Assembly (NCBI GenBank): GCA_046730475.1
Contig: JBKPIY010000057.1
Span: forward strand, 1-10,265
Length of the DNA stretch: 10,265 nucleotides
DNA from: JBKPIY01 sp046730475
Lineage (GTDB): Bacteria; Actinomycetota; Thermoleophilia; Solirubrobacterales; 70-9
Direction of reading: 5' to 3'
The notes beneath the pieces are model-generated. The model was not told where the DNA came from. It ran no database searches and worked only from the letters and a program-made list of their open reading frames with translations. This document shows positions 1-4,712 of this stretch, in pieces (the stretch's first letter is position 1; every line of letters begins with the position of its first letter). A program made the position numbers and the translations under genes.

Positions 1-324
1 GCGGCGCCTCGAGATGAAGGTGTTGCGGACGGCGCGCAGGAGGTAGGCGAGGTCGTCATCGTTACGCAGCAGGCGCGGGCGCGCCAGGACGCGGGCGTAG
101 GTCTCCTGGACGAGGTCCTCGGCGTCCTCGCGCGAGCCGCAGAGCGCCCAGGCGGCCCGGAAGAGCCGGTCGAGGTGGTCACCCAGCGTCTGTGGATCGA
201 GCACGTGCTCCGCTTTCCTGGGGCTCCCGCCCGCGGACGGGCGCGCCCGGGGAGCGGGGTCGAGGACGGAGCCGAGCCGGAGGGGTCGGGCGGGGCGCCT
301 CTCCTTCACGGCCGGCGCGCTCAT
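1..324 (-). CDS. ECF RNA polymerase sigma factor, N-terminal part (region 2), cut by window edge
   Basis: Alternative sigma factor of the sigma-70/ECF class, which directs RNA polymerase to a stress or envelope regulon. Only the first 108 residues are visible; the gene continues left of the window. From about residue 50 the sequence carries region 2 features: DHLDRLFRAAWALCGS, then the hallmark REDAEDLVQETYARVL, then a basic/aromatic stretch (AYLLRAVRNTFISRRR) typical of the region 2.3-2.4 helix that melts and reads the -10 element. Region 4 lies outside. I chose ATG at 324-322, which follows a purine-rich GGGGGAGAGGG and overlaps the stop of a small upstream frame as ATGA. The first 40 residues are low-complexity Pro/Arg, so a GTG at 204-202, preceded by AGGAAAGCGGAG, is a real alternative. 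A near-consensus promoter lies upstream at 566-594. The specific ECF group cannot be told from region 2 alone. Confidence 0.85.
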   Translation of the reverse strand, partial: MSAPAVKERRPARPLRLGSVLDPAPRARPSAGGSPRKAEHVLDPQTLGDHLDRLFRAAWALCGSREDAEDLVQETYARVLARPRLLRNDDDLAYLLRAVRNTFISRRR

Positions 325-536
325 CCCTCTCCCCCGGTCTCGAAGCCAGCGCTATCGCTGGCCCGTTGGCGGTCGCGCCCACGGCCGGGCGTGGCGAGCG
401 GCTCGGCGTCAACCGTCGCCCGCCCCGACGAGGGCCTTATCAGCCGCCAGCCCGCCTCGGGCGGGTCGGCGAGCACGAGCACGCCGCGAGCGGACGCAGG
501 AACCTCGTGGCGTCCGTTCGTCGGCATCCTGATCAT
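321..536 (-). CDS. Possible small upstream protein (71 aa), overlapping the sigma start
   Basis: A short open frame between the minus-strand promoter (566-594) and the ECF sigma gene. Its TGA overlaps the sigma ATG as ATGA, the usual geometry for translational coupling. Third codon positions are mostly G or C, as in true genes here. The product has a short hydrophobic patch (GVLVLADPP) and an Arg/Gly/Ser-rich C-terminus. I recognise no family and see no clear Shine-Dalgarno at its ATG, which lies only about 22 nt after the predicted transcription start. It could be a coupled leader protein, or simply a chance frame in a long high-GC 5' leader. The second option is about equally likely. Confidence 0.3.
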   Translation of the reverse strand: MIRMPTNGRHEVPASARGVLVLADPPEAGWRLIRPSSGRATVDAEPLATPGRGRDRQRASDSAGFETGGEG

Positions 537-550
537 GTGACGGGGCGCGT

Positions 551-607
551 TATCAAGATCTTGCGATCTTAACAGGTTCCTGAGATATTGTCAAGTCCTT
601 GATATAT
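551..607. repeat. Three 19-bp tandem operator-like units, each with a CARG-NN-CYTG palindrome
   Basis: Three inverted repeats begin at 554, 573 and 592: CAAGATCTTG, CAGGTTCCTG and CAAGTCCTTG. Their starts are exactly 19 bp apart. The full units are 551-569, 570-588 and 589-607, and each opens with T-purine-or-A-x before CARG. Unit 1 covers the predicted transcription start of the leftward promoter, unit 2 fills its -35/-10 spacer, and unit 3 overlaps its -35 and abuts the rightward TATACT. This is the layout of a repressor array controlling both directions. The adjacent MarR gene is the natural candidate for the binding protein. Confidence 0.6.
566..594 (-). promoter_or_regulatory. Near-consensus housekeeping promoter driving the ECF sigma side
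   Basis: Reading leftward, a perfect -35 TTGACA (594-589) is followed by exactly 17 bp and a -10 TAAGAT (571-566). Transcription would begin near 559, leaving a leader of about 235 nt before the sigma ATG at 324. Such a match to the primary-sigma consensus stands out in DNA this GC-rich. The promoter is overlain by the inverted repeats at 551-607, so it is probably strong but repressed. Confidence 0.6.
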
Positions 608-610
608 ACT
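605..610 (+). promoter_or_regulatory. Candidate -10 element for marR (possibly leaderless)
   Basis: TATACT matches the -10 consensus TATAAT at five of six positions and lies 7 nt before the GTG start at 618, where transcription would begin. No Shine-Dalgarno precedes that GTG, so a leaderless mRNA, common in actinobacteria, fits. No good -35 is seen at 16-18 bp. An alternative is TTGCGA (561-566) with GATATT (584-589), 17 bp apart, which matches less well and would give a leader of about 20 nt without a ribosome site. Confidence 0.35.
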
Positions 611-617
611 TGGCCCC

Positions 618-1079
618 GTGAGCGTTCCACTGATCGGGCAGCGCTATCGGGGGGTCGAGGGGCGAAGCGGCTACCTCCTGCGCCAGGCGTGGCAGGCGTT
701 TCGCGGGGCGATGGACGCCGCTCTGCAAGGACACGACCTCACCCCCGCCCAATACGGCGCGTTGAGCGTGCTCGCGCGCGACCCCGGTGCCTCTGGCGCC
801 GATCTCGCCCGGGCGTCCAACACCACCCCTCAGGCGATGAACGGCGTGCTCATGACCCTGGAGCGCGAGCGATTGGTCGAGCGCCACCCCCACCCGACCC
901 ACGGCCGGATCCTCCAGGTCGAGCTGACGAGCGAGGGGAGGCGGCGGCTCGAGGCTGCGCACCCGGCCGTTCGAGGACTGGAGGAGGCGATCGAAGAGGG
1001 CTTCACTGCCGATGAGATCGCGGCGGTGAAGCGGTGGCTCGTCGCGTCCGCCGAGCGCCTGCGCGGGTTCACCCCATAG
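618..1079 (+). CDS. MarR-family winged-helix transcriptional regulator
   Basis: A 153-aa DNA-binding repressor of the MarR type, a dimeric cytosolic protein that usually releases DNA on binding a small phenolic or oxidant ligand. The fold reads in order: dimerisation helix (GYLLRQAWQAFRGAMDAAL, 18-36), DLTPAQYGALSVLARDPGASGADLA (40-64), recognition helix around TTPQAMNGVLMTLERERLV (69-87), wing HPHPTHGRILQVELTSEGRR (90-109), and C-terminal dimerisation helices. Length is normal for the family. The GTG start at 618 fits the usual N-terminus and has no Shine-Dalgarno, consistent with leaderless translation. It is divergent from the ECF sigma gene, and the three palindromes at 551-607 make autoregulation plus control of the sigma side likely. 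There is no OhrR-type N-terminal cysteine, so the ligand cannot be inferred. Confidence 0.9.
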   Translation: MSVPLIGQRYRGVEGRSGYLLRQAWQAFRGAMDAALQGHDLTPAQYGALSVLARDPGASGADLARASNTTPQAMNGVLMTLERERLVERHPHPTHGRILQVELTSEGRRRLEAAHPAVRGLEEAIEEGFTADEIAAVKRWLVASAERLRGFTP

Positions 1080-1084
1080 AAAAG

Positions 1085-1192
1085 CTCCGGGAAGAAACCG
1101 CCGCCGCAGACGTCATTCGGGATGAGCGAGCTATCGGGCTTCACCCGCCCCACGAGGCTCGACCTGATCACGACGAAAGCGAGCTGACGATG
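1085..1192 (+). repeat. Leader copy A (diverged direct repeat of 1431-1546)
   Basis: The first 35 bases (1085-1119) match 1431-1465 at 29 of 35 positions without gaps. Further shared blocks follow in the same order with small indels: CGGGCTTC, CTCGACC-n-GATCA, and CGAAAG-n-GA-n-n-TGAC running into a start codon. Copy A begins just after the marR stop and ends on the ATG of the 66-aa gene. It contains a 21-codon frame (1122-1187). It is best read as a duplicated 5' leader, function unknown. Confidence 0.65.
1122..1187 (+). CDS. Possible 21-aa leader peptide, copy A
   Basis: A frame starting ATGAGCGAG and ending TGA two bases before the ATG at 1190. The peptide begins MSELSGF and contains RLDLI. 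The matching position in copy B also holds an ATG-initiated short frame (1466-1537) with GF and LDQI in similar places. Stop-start spacing of 2 nt would allow coupled reinitiation. Its stop does not align base for base with the copy B stop, so conservation may be of the RNA rather than the peptide. Confidence 0.3.
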   Translation: MSELSGFTRPTRLDLITTKAS

Positions 1193-1390
1193 AGACGCCC
1201 CGAGGAGATCCTGGAAATCGCCGAAATCGTCGACGCGGCAGCGGAGGGACTTGCGACAGTTCTCGAGCGGTCCGGCGCAGGCGAGCTGCACCCCCCGCAG
1301 GTGCTCCGTGAGATCGCCCGCTGCGAGCTCGATCTGGCCGCGTTCGATATCGCCTGCCTCACCTTCGGTAGCCCGTCGAATCGCGCGTAG
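1190..1390 (+). CDS. Hypothetical 66-aa protein
   Basis: A small protein, moderately acidic in its first half (PEEILEIAEIVDAAAEG), predicted mainly helical, with two cysteines (44 and 55) and a Ser/Asn/Arg tail. I recognise no family. Support comes from strong G/C preference at third codon positions and from its ATG lying at the same place in leader copy A as the RTX-like gene's ATG does in copy B (shared CGAAAG...TGAC-ATGA context). The frame stays open 5' to 1034 inside marR, but a start at 1190 fits the leader alignment. It is co-oriented with marR 110 bp upstream and may share its transcript. There is no signal peptide or membrane segment, so it is presumably cytosolic. Confidence 0.45.
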   Translation: MRRPEEILEIAEIVDAAAEGLATVLERSGAGELHPPQVLREIARCELDLAAFDIACLTFGSPSNRA

Positions 1391-1430
1391 GGAGAGATCG
1401 CATCGCTCGCCCGCGGTCTCACCACCAGAC

Positions 1431-1546
1431 CGCCGGGAAGGAATCGCGGCCGAAGGCGTCATTCGATGGAAACGGGCTTCCAGGACTCAACCCCCGTGAC
1501 GCTCGACCAGATCAGCGACAACAACCTACGAAAGTGAATTGACATG
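1431..1546 (+). repeat. Leader copy B (diverged direct repeat of 1085-1192)
   Basis: Second copy of the duplicated leader, lying between the 66-aa gene and the RTX-like gene and ending on the latter's ATG. The gapless 35-bp core is 1431-1465. Core-to-start distance is 113 nt here and 105 nt in copy A. In the frame that enters the short ORF at 1466, five of the six core differences sit at third codon positions. No known riboswitch signature was recognised. Confidence 0.65.
1466..1537 (+). CDS. Possible 23-aa leader peptide, copy B
   Basis: A frame starting ATGGAAACG (METGF...) and stopping with TGA 6 nt before the ATG of the RTX-like gene. It contains LDQISDNN and ends LRK. A purine-rich GAAGG lies about 10 nt upstream. 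It is the positional counterpart of the short frame in copy A. Translation is unproven. Confidence 0.3.
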   Translation: METGFQDSTPVTLDQISDNNLRK

Positions 1547-2584
1547 ACATCTCCTCTCCCCAACCCACTATCCAAGAGGCGGTTCCATCTGAGCGCAGCG
1601 GTCGTCGCCCTCGCGGTCGCCGGGCTCGTCGGGCCTGCTTCCTCGAGCGCGAGCGGCAAGGTCGACGGCGTCCGGGCTCAGGTCAGGCATGGCACGCTCA
1701 GGGTCCATGGCGACGGCCGGGACAATGCCGTCGCCCTTCGCCTGAAGGCCGGCGACCCCGACCGGATCCAGGTTGACGTCGGCGACGACAACTCGCCCGA
1801 CTTCTCGTTTGCCCGCGGCGACGTAGCCGCGATCAGGGTCAGGATGGGCCACGGTAACGATTCCGTTCGCGTCGACGACGCTAACGGCGCCTTCACCGAC
1901 GCGATCCCGACCACGATCGTCGGCGGCGACGGCAACGACTCGCTCGAGGGGGGCCAGACCCAGGTCGCGGCCGAGAACGAGACGTTCATCGGCGGCGACG
2001 GCAACGACCTTGTCGACGGCGGCAAGGGTGCCGATACCGCCTACCTCGGCGACGGGAACGACACCTTCCGCTGGGACAACGGCGAGGGCTCGGACGTGAT
2101 CGAGGGCCAGGACGGCGTCGACACGATGGAGTTCAACGGCAGCCCAGGCGGTGAGGACGTGACGCTCTCCGCGAACGGAGGGCGGCTGACGTTCTTCCGC
2201 GTCCAGGGCAACGTCACGATGGACACCGACGACGTCGAGATCGTCGACGACAACCCCGTCAACGGGGCCGACAACGTCACCGTCAACGACCTGACGGGGA
2301 CCGATGTCACGCAGACGAACATCGACCTCGCGTTTGCCTTCGGCAGCAGCTTCTCCGACGGCATCATCGACAACGTGACGGTCAACGCCACCGACGGCGA
2401 CGACAACATCGCGATCGTCGGCAACGGCGCGGGAGCGGACGTGACCGGCCTGGCCACGGCCGTCTCGGTCACACACGCCGACCCGAACGACACCCTCTCC
2501 GTTAACACGCTCGCGGGCACGGATCACGTGACCACCGCCGGCGCGTTCGGAATGCAGGTGCTGGTCGACGGAGCCGCCGTCTAG
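1544..2584 (+). CDS. Secreted RTX-like (hemolysin-type) calcium-binding repeat protein
   Basis: A 346-aa exported protein. The N-terminus has a basic stretch (KRRFHLS, 11-17), a hydrophobic core AAVVALAVAGLVG (18-30) and an Ala/Ser-rich cleavage region (PASSSASG, 31-38), a typical Sec signal peptide. RTX-type nonapeptides GGxGxDxxx appear at GGDGNDSLEGG (127-137), GGDGNDLVDGG (150-160), GKGADTAYLGDGNDTF (160-175) and GQDGVDT (188-194). In this family such repeats form a parallel beta-roll that binds calcium between turns. The remaining 150 residues are Asp/Asn/Thr-rich with beta-like DNVTVN/DDNIAI repeats but no catalytic domain that I recognise. No LPXTG anchor or Cys lipobox is seen, so it is likely released or held non-covalently. 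It sits behind leader copy B and ends 16 nt before a strong hairpin. Such proteins are common in Solirubrobacter-like genomes, and the actual role is unknown. Confidence 0.8.
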   Translation: MTSPLPNPLSKRRFHLSAAVVALAVAGLVGPASSSASGKVDGVRAQVRHGTLRVHGDGRDNAVALRLKAGDPDRIQVDVGDDNSPDFSFARGDVAAIRVRMGHGNDSVRVDDANGAFTDAIPTTIVGGDGNDSLEGGQTQVAAENETFIGGDGNDLVDGGKGADTAYLGDGNDTFRWDNGEGSDVIEGQDGVDTMEFNGSPGGEDVTLSANGGRLTFFRVQGNVTMDTDDVEIVDDNPVNGADNVTVNDLTGTDVTQTNIDLAFAFGSSFSDGIIDNVTVNATDGDDNIAIVGNGAGADVTGLATAVSVTHADPNDTLSVNTLAGTDHVTTAGAFGMQVLVDGAAV

Positions 2585-2599
2585 ACCAGCTCGGGGCTC

Positions 2600-2630
2600 G
2601 CGGGCCCCGGCTCACGGAGCCGGGGCCCGC
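2600..2630 (+). terminator. Hairpin terminator after the RTX-like gene
   Basis: A perfect 13-bp GC-rich stem (2600-2612 paired with 2618-2630) with a 5-nt loop CACGG starts 16 nt after the stop codon. There is no U-tract; only CCTCCTCCC follows. Such hairpins are usual after actinobacterial genes. Confidence 0.7.
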
Positions 2631-2674
2631 CCTCCTCCCATCGCTCACATCCCCACCCAAATGAGGAGCACGAC

Positions 2675-3112
2675 ATGAAAGGAACTCGAGCCAAGTTCAT
2701 ATACCGACAAGCATCGACAGATCAGCCGACCGCGCGGGCGACCCTGACCGGGCTGCTGGCTCTGGCGGTCACCTTCAGCGCCGGCATTCACGCGGCCCTG
2801 GTCCCGGAACACCTGGAGGAGGTGCCGCTGCTCGGCGATGCCTTCATCGTCGCCGCCCTCGTCGGCGCGGCGATCGCGGCGGCGCTGGTCCTCCGTCCCG
2901 CGGACCGGCGGATTCCGGCTCTGGCCGGCCTGTTCTGCCTCGGTCAGATCGCGGCCTGGGTGCTGTTCGTCACAGCCCGGGTGCCTTTGTTCTCGGAGAC
3001 CCCTGAGCCGATTGAGACGATCGCCCTCGTCTCGAAGGCGGCTGAAGCGCTCGCGGTCTTGCTCGCGCTCCGGCTCACGGGGCTCCGCCAGTACCGGCCC
3101 GCGACTGCCTAG
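2675..3112 (+). CDS. Small four-helix membrane protein, family not identified
   Basis: A 145-aa integral membrane protein with four predicted helices: about 23-43, 55-74, 80-101 and 115-135. The start is well supported by GAGGAG (2663-2668) 6 nt before the ATG. Between helices 1 and 2 lies HAALVPEHLEEVPLLG (39-54), with H39, E45 and H46 near the membrane face, a pattern that could bind metal or simply mark the family. One cysteine (88) lies in helix 3. The N-terminus is basic (KGTRAKFIYRQ), suggesting a cytosolic N-terminal end. I know hypothetical actinobacterial membrane proteins with a similar H...PEHxxE loop but cannot assign a function. It is flanked by two hairpins, so it is probably its own transcription unit or receives readthrough from the RTX-like gene. 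Confidence 0.75.
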   Translation: MKGTRAKFIYRQASTDQPTARATLTGLLALAVTFSAGIHAALVPEHLEEVPLLGDAFIVAALVGAAIAAALVLRPADRRIPALAGLFCLGQIAAWVLFVTARVPLFSETPEPIETIALVSKAAEALAVLLALRLTGLRQYRPATA

Positions 3113-3152
3113 CGGCTTGGCACATGCCCGGCAAACCGCTCGCCCGACTCAG

Positions 3153-3188
3153 GAGCCGCCCTCGGCCCCTCGGCGCCGAGGGCGGCTC
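3153..3188 (+). terminator. Hairpin terminator after the membrane protein
   Basis: A perfect 13-bp stem (GAGCCGCCCTCGG, 3153-3165, with its complement 3176-3188) around a 10-nt loop, 40 nt after the stop. There is no U-tract. It could also end leftward transcription coming through the DJ-1 remnant. Confidence 0.65.
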
Positions 3189-3232
3189 ATGCTCGGCTCG
3201 ACGCCTCCAGGACACGCCCCAAGGGCTCGTAT

Positions 3233-3394
3233 TTATTCGATTCGCCGGGGGCCGTCCGCCGCCGCCCCTTCGCCGCGCTCGCGTTTGACGATGTGCAGCG
3301 CCAGGTCGATCGCCGACGTCGCACCCCCCGCGCTGAGCAGGTCGCCGTCGTCGACGACCCGTGCTTCGGGATGCACCACCGCGAGACCTTTACC
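3233..3394 (-). pseudogene. C-terminal remnant of a DJ-1/PfpI family protein
   Basis: The last 53 codons of this frame read like the C-terminus of the DJ-1/PfpI (GlxA/isonitrile-hydratase-like) family: HPEARVVDDGDLLSAGG, then ATSAIDLALHIVKRERG. This corresponds to the family's strand-turn-helix 'VVDGNLITSAG..AGIDLALHLV'. Full members are about 190-230 aa with a catalytic Cys on a nucleophile elbow. None of that is present: upstream (to the right) the same frame becomes an antisense shadow of the neighbouring SnoaL-like gene. No start codon fits the homologous segment. I infer a gene whose 5' part was deleted. Confidence 0.6.
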
Positions 3395-3492
3395 TCCGCT
3401 ACCTCCCCGGCCTGACACGCTCGTCTTCGGAGCTGTCCTTCGAATGGCGGGCCGCCGATCCGCCCGGCGGGGTCCCGAGGACGACCGTCCGA

Positions 3493-3858
3493 CTATGGCA
3501 GCTGGTCGTAGTGGGCCATTGCGGTCGTGACCCGCAGGTCGCGGTCGAGTTCCATCGCCTCGGCGGCGAGCAACCCGCGCACACTCCGGTAGTGGAGGAC
3601 GACGCTGCCGGCTCCAAAGAACAGCGCCAGTGGTTCGAACCGCAGATCGGGGTAGGCGTCCAGCGCACGGCCGAAGTAAGAGGCGAGCTCGTCGCGACCG
3701 ACGACGGTCCCGTCCTCGCGGCCGGTGATCGCAGCCACGAAGGGGGAGCTCAAGGTGACGTCCTCGCGGTAGTGGGAGAGGATGCGATCGAGGTCGTGGG
3801 CGTTCCACGCTCGATACCACTCCTCGGCGAACCCTTTTGCTTGCTCGACGGTGGGCAT
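3493..3858 (-). CDS. SnoaL-like / NTF2-fold protein
   Basis: A 121-aa cytosolic protein of the NTF2/SnoaL-like superfamily, small alpha+beta cones acting as polyketide cyclases, isomerases or ligand-binding domains. The visible pattern is typical: helix EQAKGFAEEWYRAWNAHDLDRILSHYREDVTLSSP (5-39), GRDELASYFGRALDAYPDLRFEPLALF (54-80), the beta-hairpin VVLHYRSV (87-94), and the closing strand MELDRDLRVTTAMAHYDQLP (102-121), which matches the usual 'MELDxDGRVVRAxAHYD'. Length is complete. The ATG at 3858 has AAAGGG about 10-15 nt upstream. No specific catalytic pair can be assigned, so the substrate is unknown. It lies between two gene remnants on the same strand, in a region that otherwise looks decayed, but shows no damage itself. 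Confidence 0.85.
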   Translation of the reverse strand: MPTVEQAKGFAEEWYRAWNAHDLDRILSHYREDVTLSSPFVAAITGREDGTVVGRDELASYFGRALDAYPDLRFEPLALFFGAGSVVLHYRSVRGLLAAEAMELDRDLRVTTAMAHYDQLP

Positions 3859-4206
3859 GGTGCGTTCACCCTTTCTCGGTTTGCACTCCCGACCGTCCGG
3901 CGACGGCCCCAGACAGCGGGGTGCGCTCGAAGAGGGATTCGTCGCGGGCGATCAGCACCGGAATGAAGATCCACGGTAACGCCGAGCTCAGCCTGAATAA
4001 GCGCGGGACCCTCGCCAAGCGATCATCGAGAAAGGCCCGCCCCCGGCGAACGCGGCCGCCGATCTGTGGATGCAGGCCTGCCAGCCTCTTTTCTTGCGCT
4101 CTGGTCCGCAAGCGCTTCCGGGGCTCTACCCAGCATGCCGCGAGCACGCGAGGCTGTGCGCTCGAGCGCCGTGGTCTCGAGGTCGCTCCCCGCGGATGAC
4201 CCGCGC
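3859..4206. other. About 350 bp without a recognisable gene
   Basis: I see no supported coding region here on either strand. Open frames exist, as expected at this GC content, but are rich in Arg/Pro/Gly and resemble no family. One minus-strand stretch (about 3905-3990) reads more protein-like (LFRLSSALPWIFIPVLIARD), but without any match I can name. No hairpin, tRNA or repeat stood out. Lying between two genes of which one is only a 3' remnant, this is probably degraded coding DNA. Confidence 0.4.
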
Positions 4207-4296
4207 CTAGCCCTCCCATCGCTCGGGAACGAGGACGACCCGGAAGCCGTCGGGGTCCTCGAAGGTCACCCCATGCTCGGCCCAGCGGGTGTCCAT
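4207..4296 (-). pseudogene. C-terminal remnant of a VOC (glyoxalase-fold) protein
   Basis: The final 29 codons before TAG (4209-4207) encode DTRWAEHGVTFEDPDGFRV followed by VLVPERWEG. This matches the last strand of VOC-superfamily proteins, where GVTFxDPDGxRVVL carries part of the metal/substrate site. Intact members are about 120-140 aa and contain two beta-alpha-beta-beta-beta units; nearly all of that is missing. To the right the frame runs into sequence antisense to the YCII gene with no VOC similarity. I infer that the 5' part was lost, perhaps when the adjacent operon arrived. Confidence 0.6.
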
Positions 4297-4316
4297 TTCC
4301 TCGTCCGCCGTTCGTC
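4290..4316 (+). promoter_or_regulatory. Candidate ECF-type promoter for the YCII-sigma operon
   Basis: TGTCCA (4290-4295), 17 bp, then CGTC (4313-4316). As I recall, ECF42 sigma factors use a -35 close to TGTCGA and a -10 of CGTC/CGAC type, so this is one mismatch from the expected autoregulatory promoter. Transcription would start near 4323, about 30 nt before the ATG, just upstream of the strong ribosome site. It overlaps the end of the VOC remnant. Confidence 0.35.
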
Positions 4317-4352
4317 CTAGAGGCGACCAAGCTCCACAATAAGGAGGAAGCG

Positions 4353-4712
4353 ATGAAGTACCTGCTGCTGATTCATCAAGGCACCGCCCCGACGCCGCGT
4401 GACCAGGAGGCATGGGGGCGCCTCTCGGAGGACGAGCAGAAGGCCGTGTACGCGGACTACAAGGCGGTCACCGAGACCCCCGGCGTCACCCCCGACCTCC
4501 AGCTCCAGGGCCCCGAAGCGGCGACCACCGTCCGCGTGGAGGATGGCAAGACGCTGACCACCGACGGGCCGTTCGTCTCCACCAAGGAGGCGCTCGGGGG
4601 CTGGCTCACGTTCGAGGCCGACGACCTCGACGCGGCGATCGAGCTCGCCTCGCGCATCCCGGCGGCCCGCATGGGCGGCGGTGTGGAGGTGCGCCCGATC
4701 GTGGAGCAGTAG
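4353..4712 (+). CDS. YCII / DGPF-domain protein
   Basis: A 119-aa protein of the YCII-related DGPF family (ferredoxin-like dimeric fold). The signature is complete: N-terminal strand MKYLLLIHQG (1-10), central LQGPEAATTVRVEDGKTLTT (51-70), the hallmark DGPF (71-74), KEALGGWLTFEADDLDAAIELASRIP (78-103), and the terminal strand GGGVEVRPIVEQ (108-119). A perfect AAGGAGG (4341-4347) lies 5 nt before the ATG. Genes of this family are paired with ECF42-type sigma factors across actinobacteria and other phyla, as here. The biochemical role is unsettled: a metabolic or sensory activity has been proposed, and no anti-sigma function is established. The stop codon overlaps the presumed beginning of the sigma frame, so the pair is translationally linked. 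Confidence 0.92.
   Translation: MKYLLLIHQGTAPTPRDQEAWGRLSEDEQKAVYADYKAVTETPGVTPDLQLQGPEAATTVRVEDGKTLTTDGPFVSTKEALGGWLTFEADDLDAAIELASRIPAARMGGGVEVRPIVEQ

Noticed and set aside
1085..1546. Known riboswitch (cobalamin, TPP, glycine, c-di-GMP, ydaO) in the duplicated leader
   Set aside because: I checked by eye for the conserved cores of these classes and found none that fit. The shared element is reported as unassigned.
1568..2527. Long (319-codon) open frame antisense to the RTX-like gene
   Set aside because: It mirrors the Asp/Gly repeats (GTC/GCC codons read backwards give Val/Ala/Asp runs). It has no domain, and the sense frame has a signal peptide and GGxGxD repeats.
3632..3641. GGTTCGAACC resembling a tRNA T-arm
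   Set aside because: No acceptor, D or anticodon arms fit around it. It encodes RFEP within the SnoaL-like protein.
3361..3966. Plus-strand frame of about 200 codons across the SnoaL-like gene
   Set aside because: Most of it is antisense to the SnoaL-like gene. A short segment (about 3390-3480, YLRYLPGLTRSSSELSFEWR) reads protein-like, but I could match it to nothing.
4412..4708. Extending the sigma factor N-terminus to the in-frame ATG at 4412
   Set aside because: The added 99 residues are an out-of-frame shadow of the YCII gene (Arg/Gly/Pro-rich) and have no counterpart in the sigma family.
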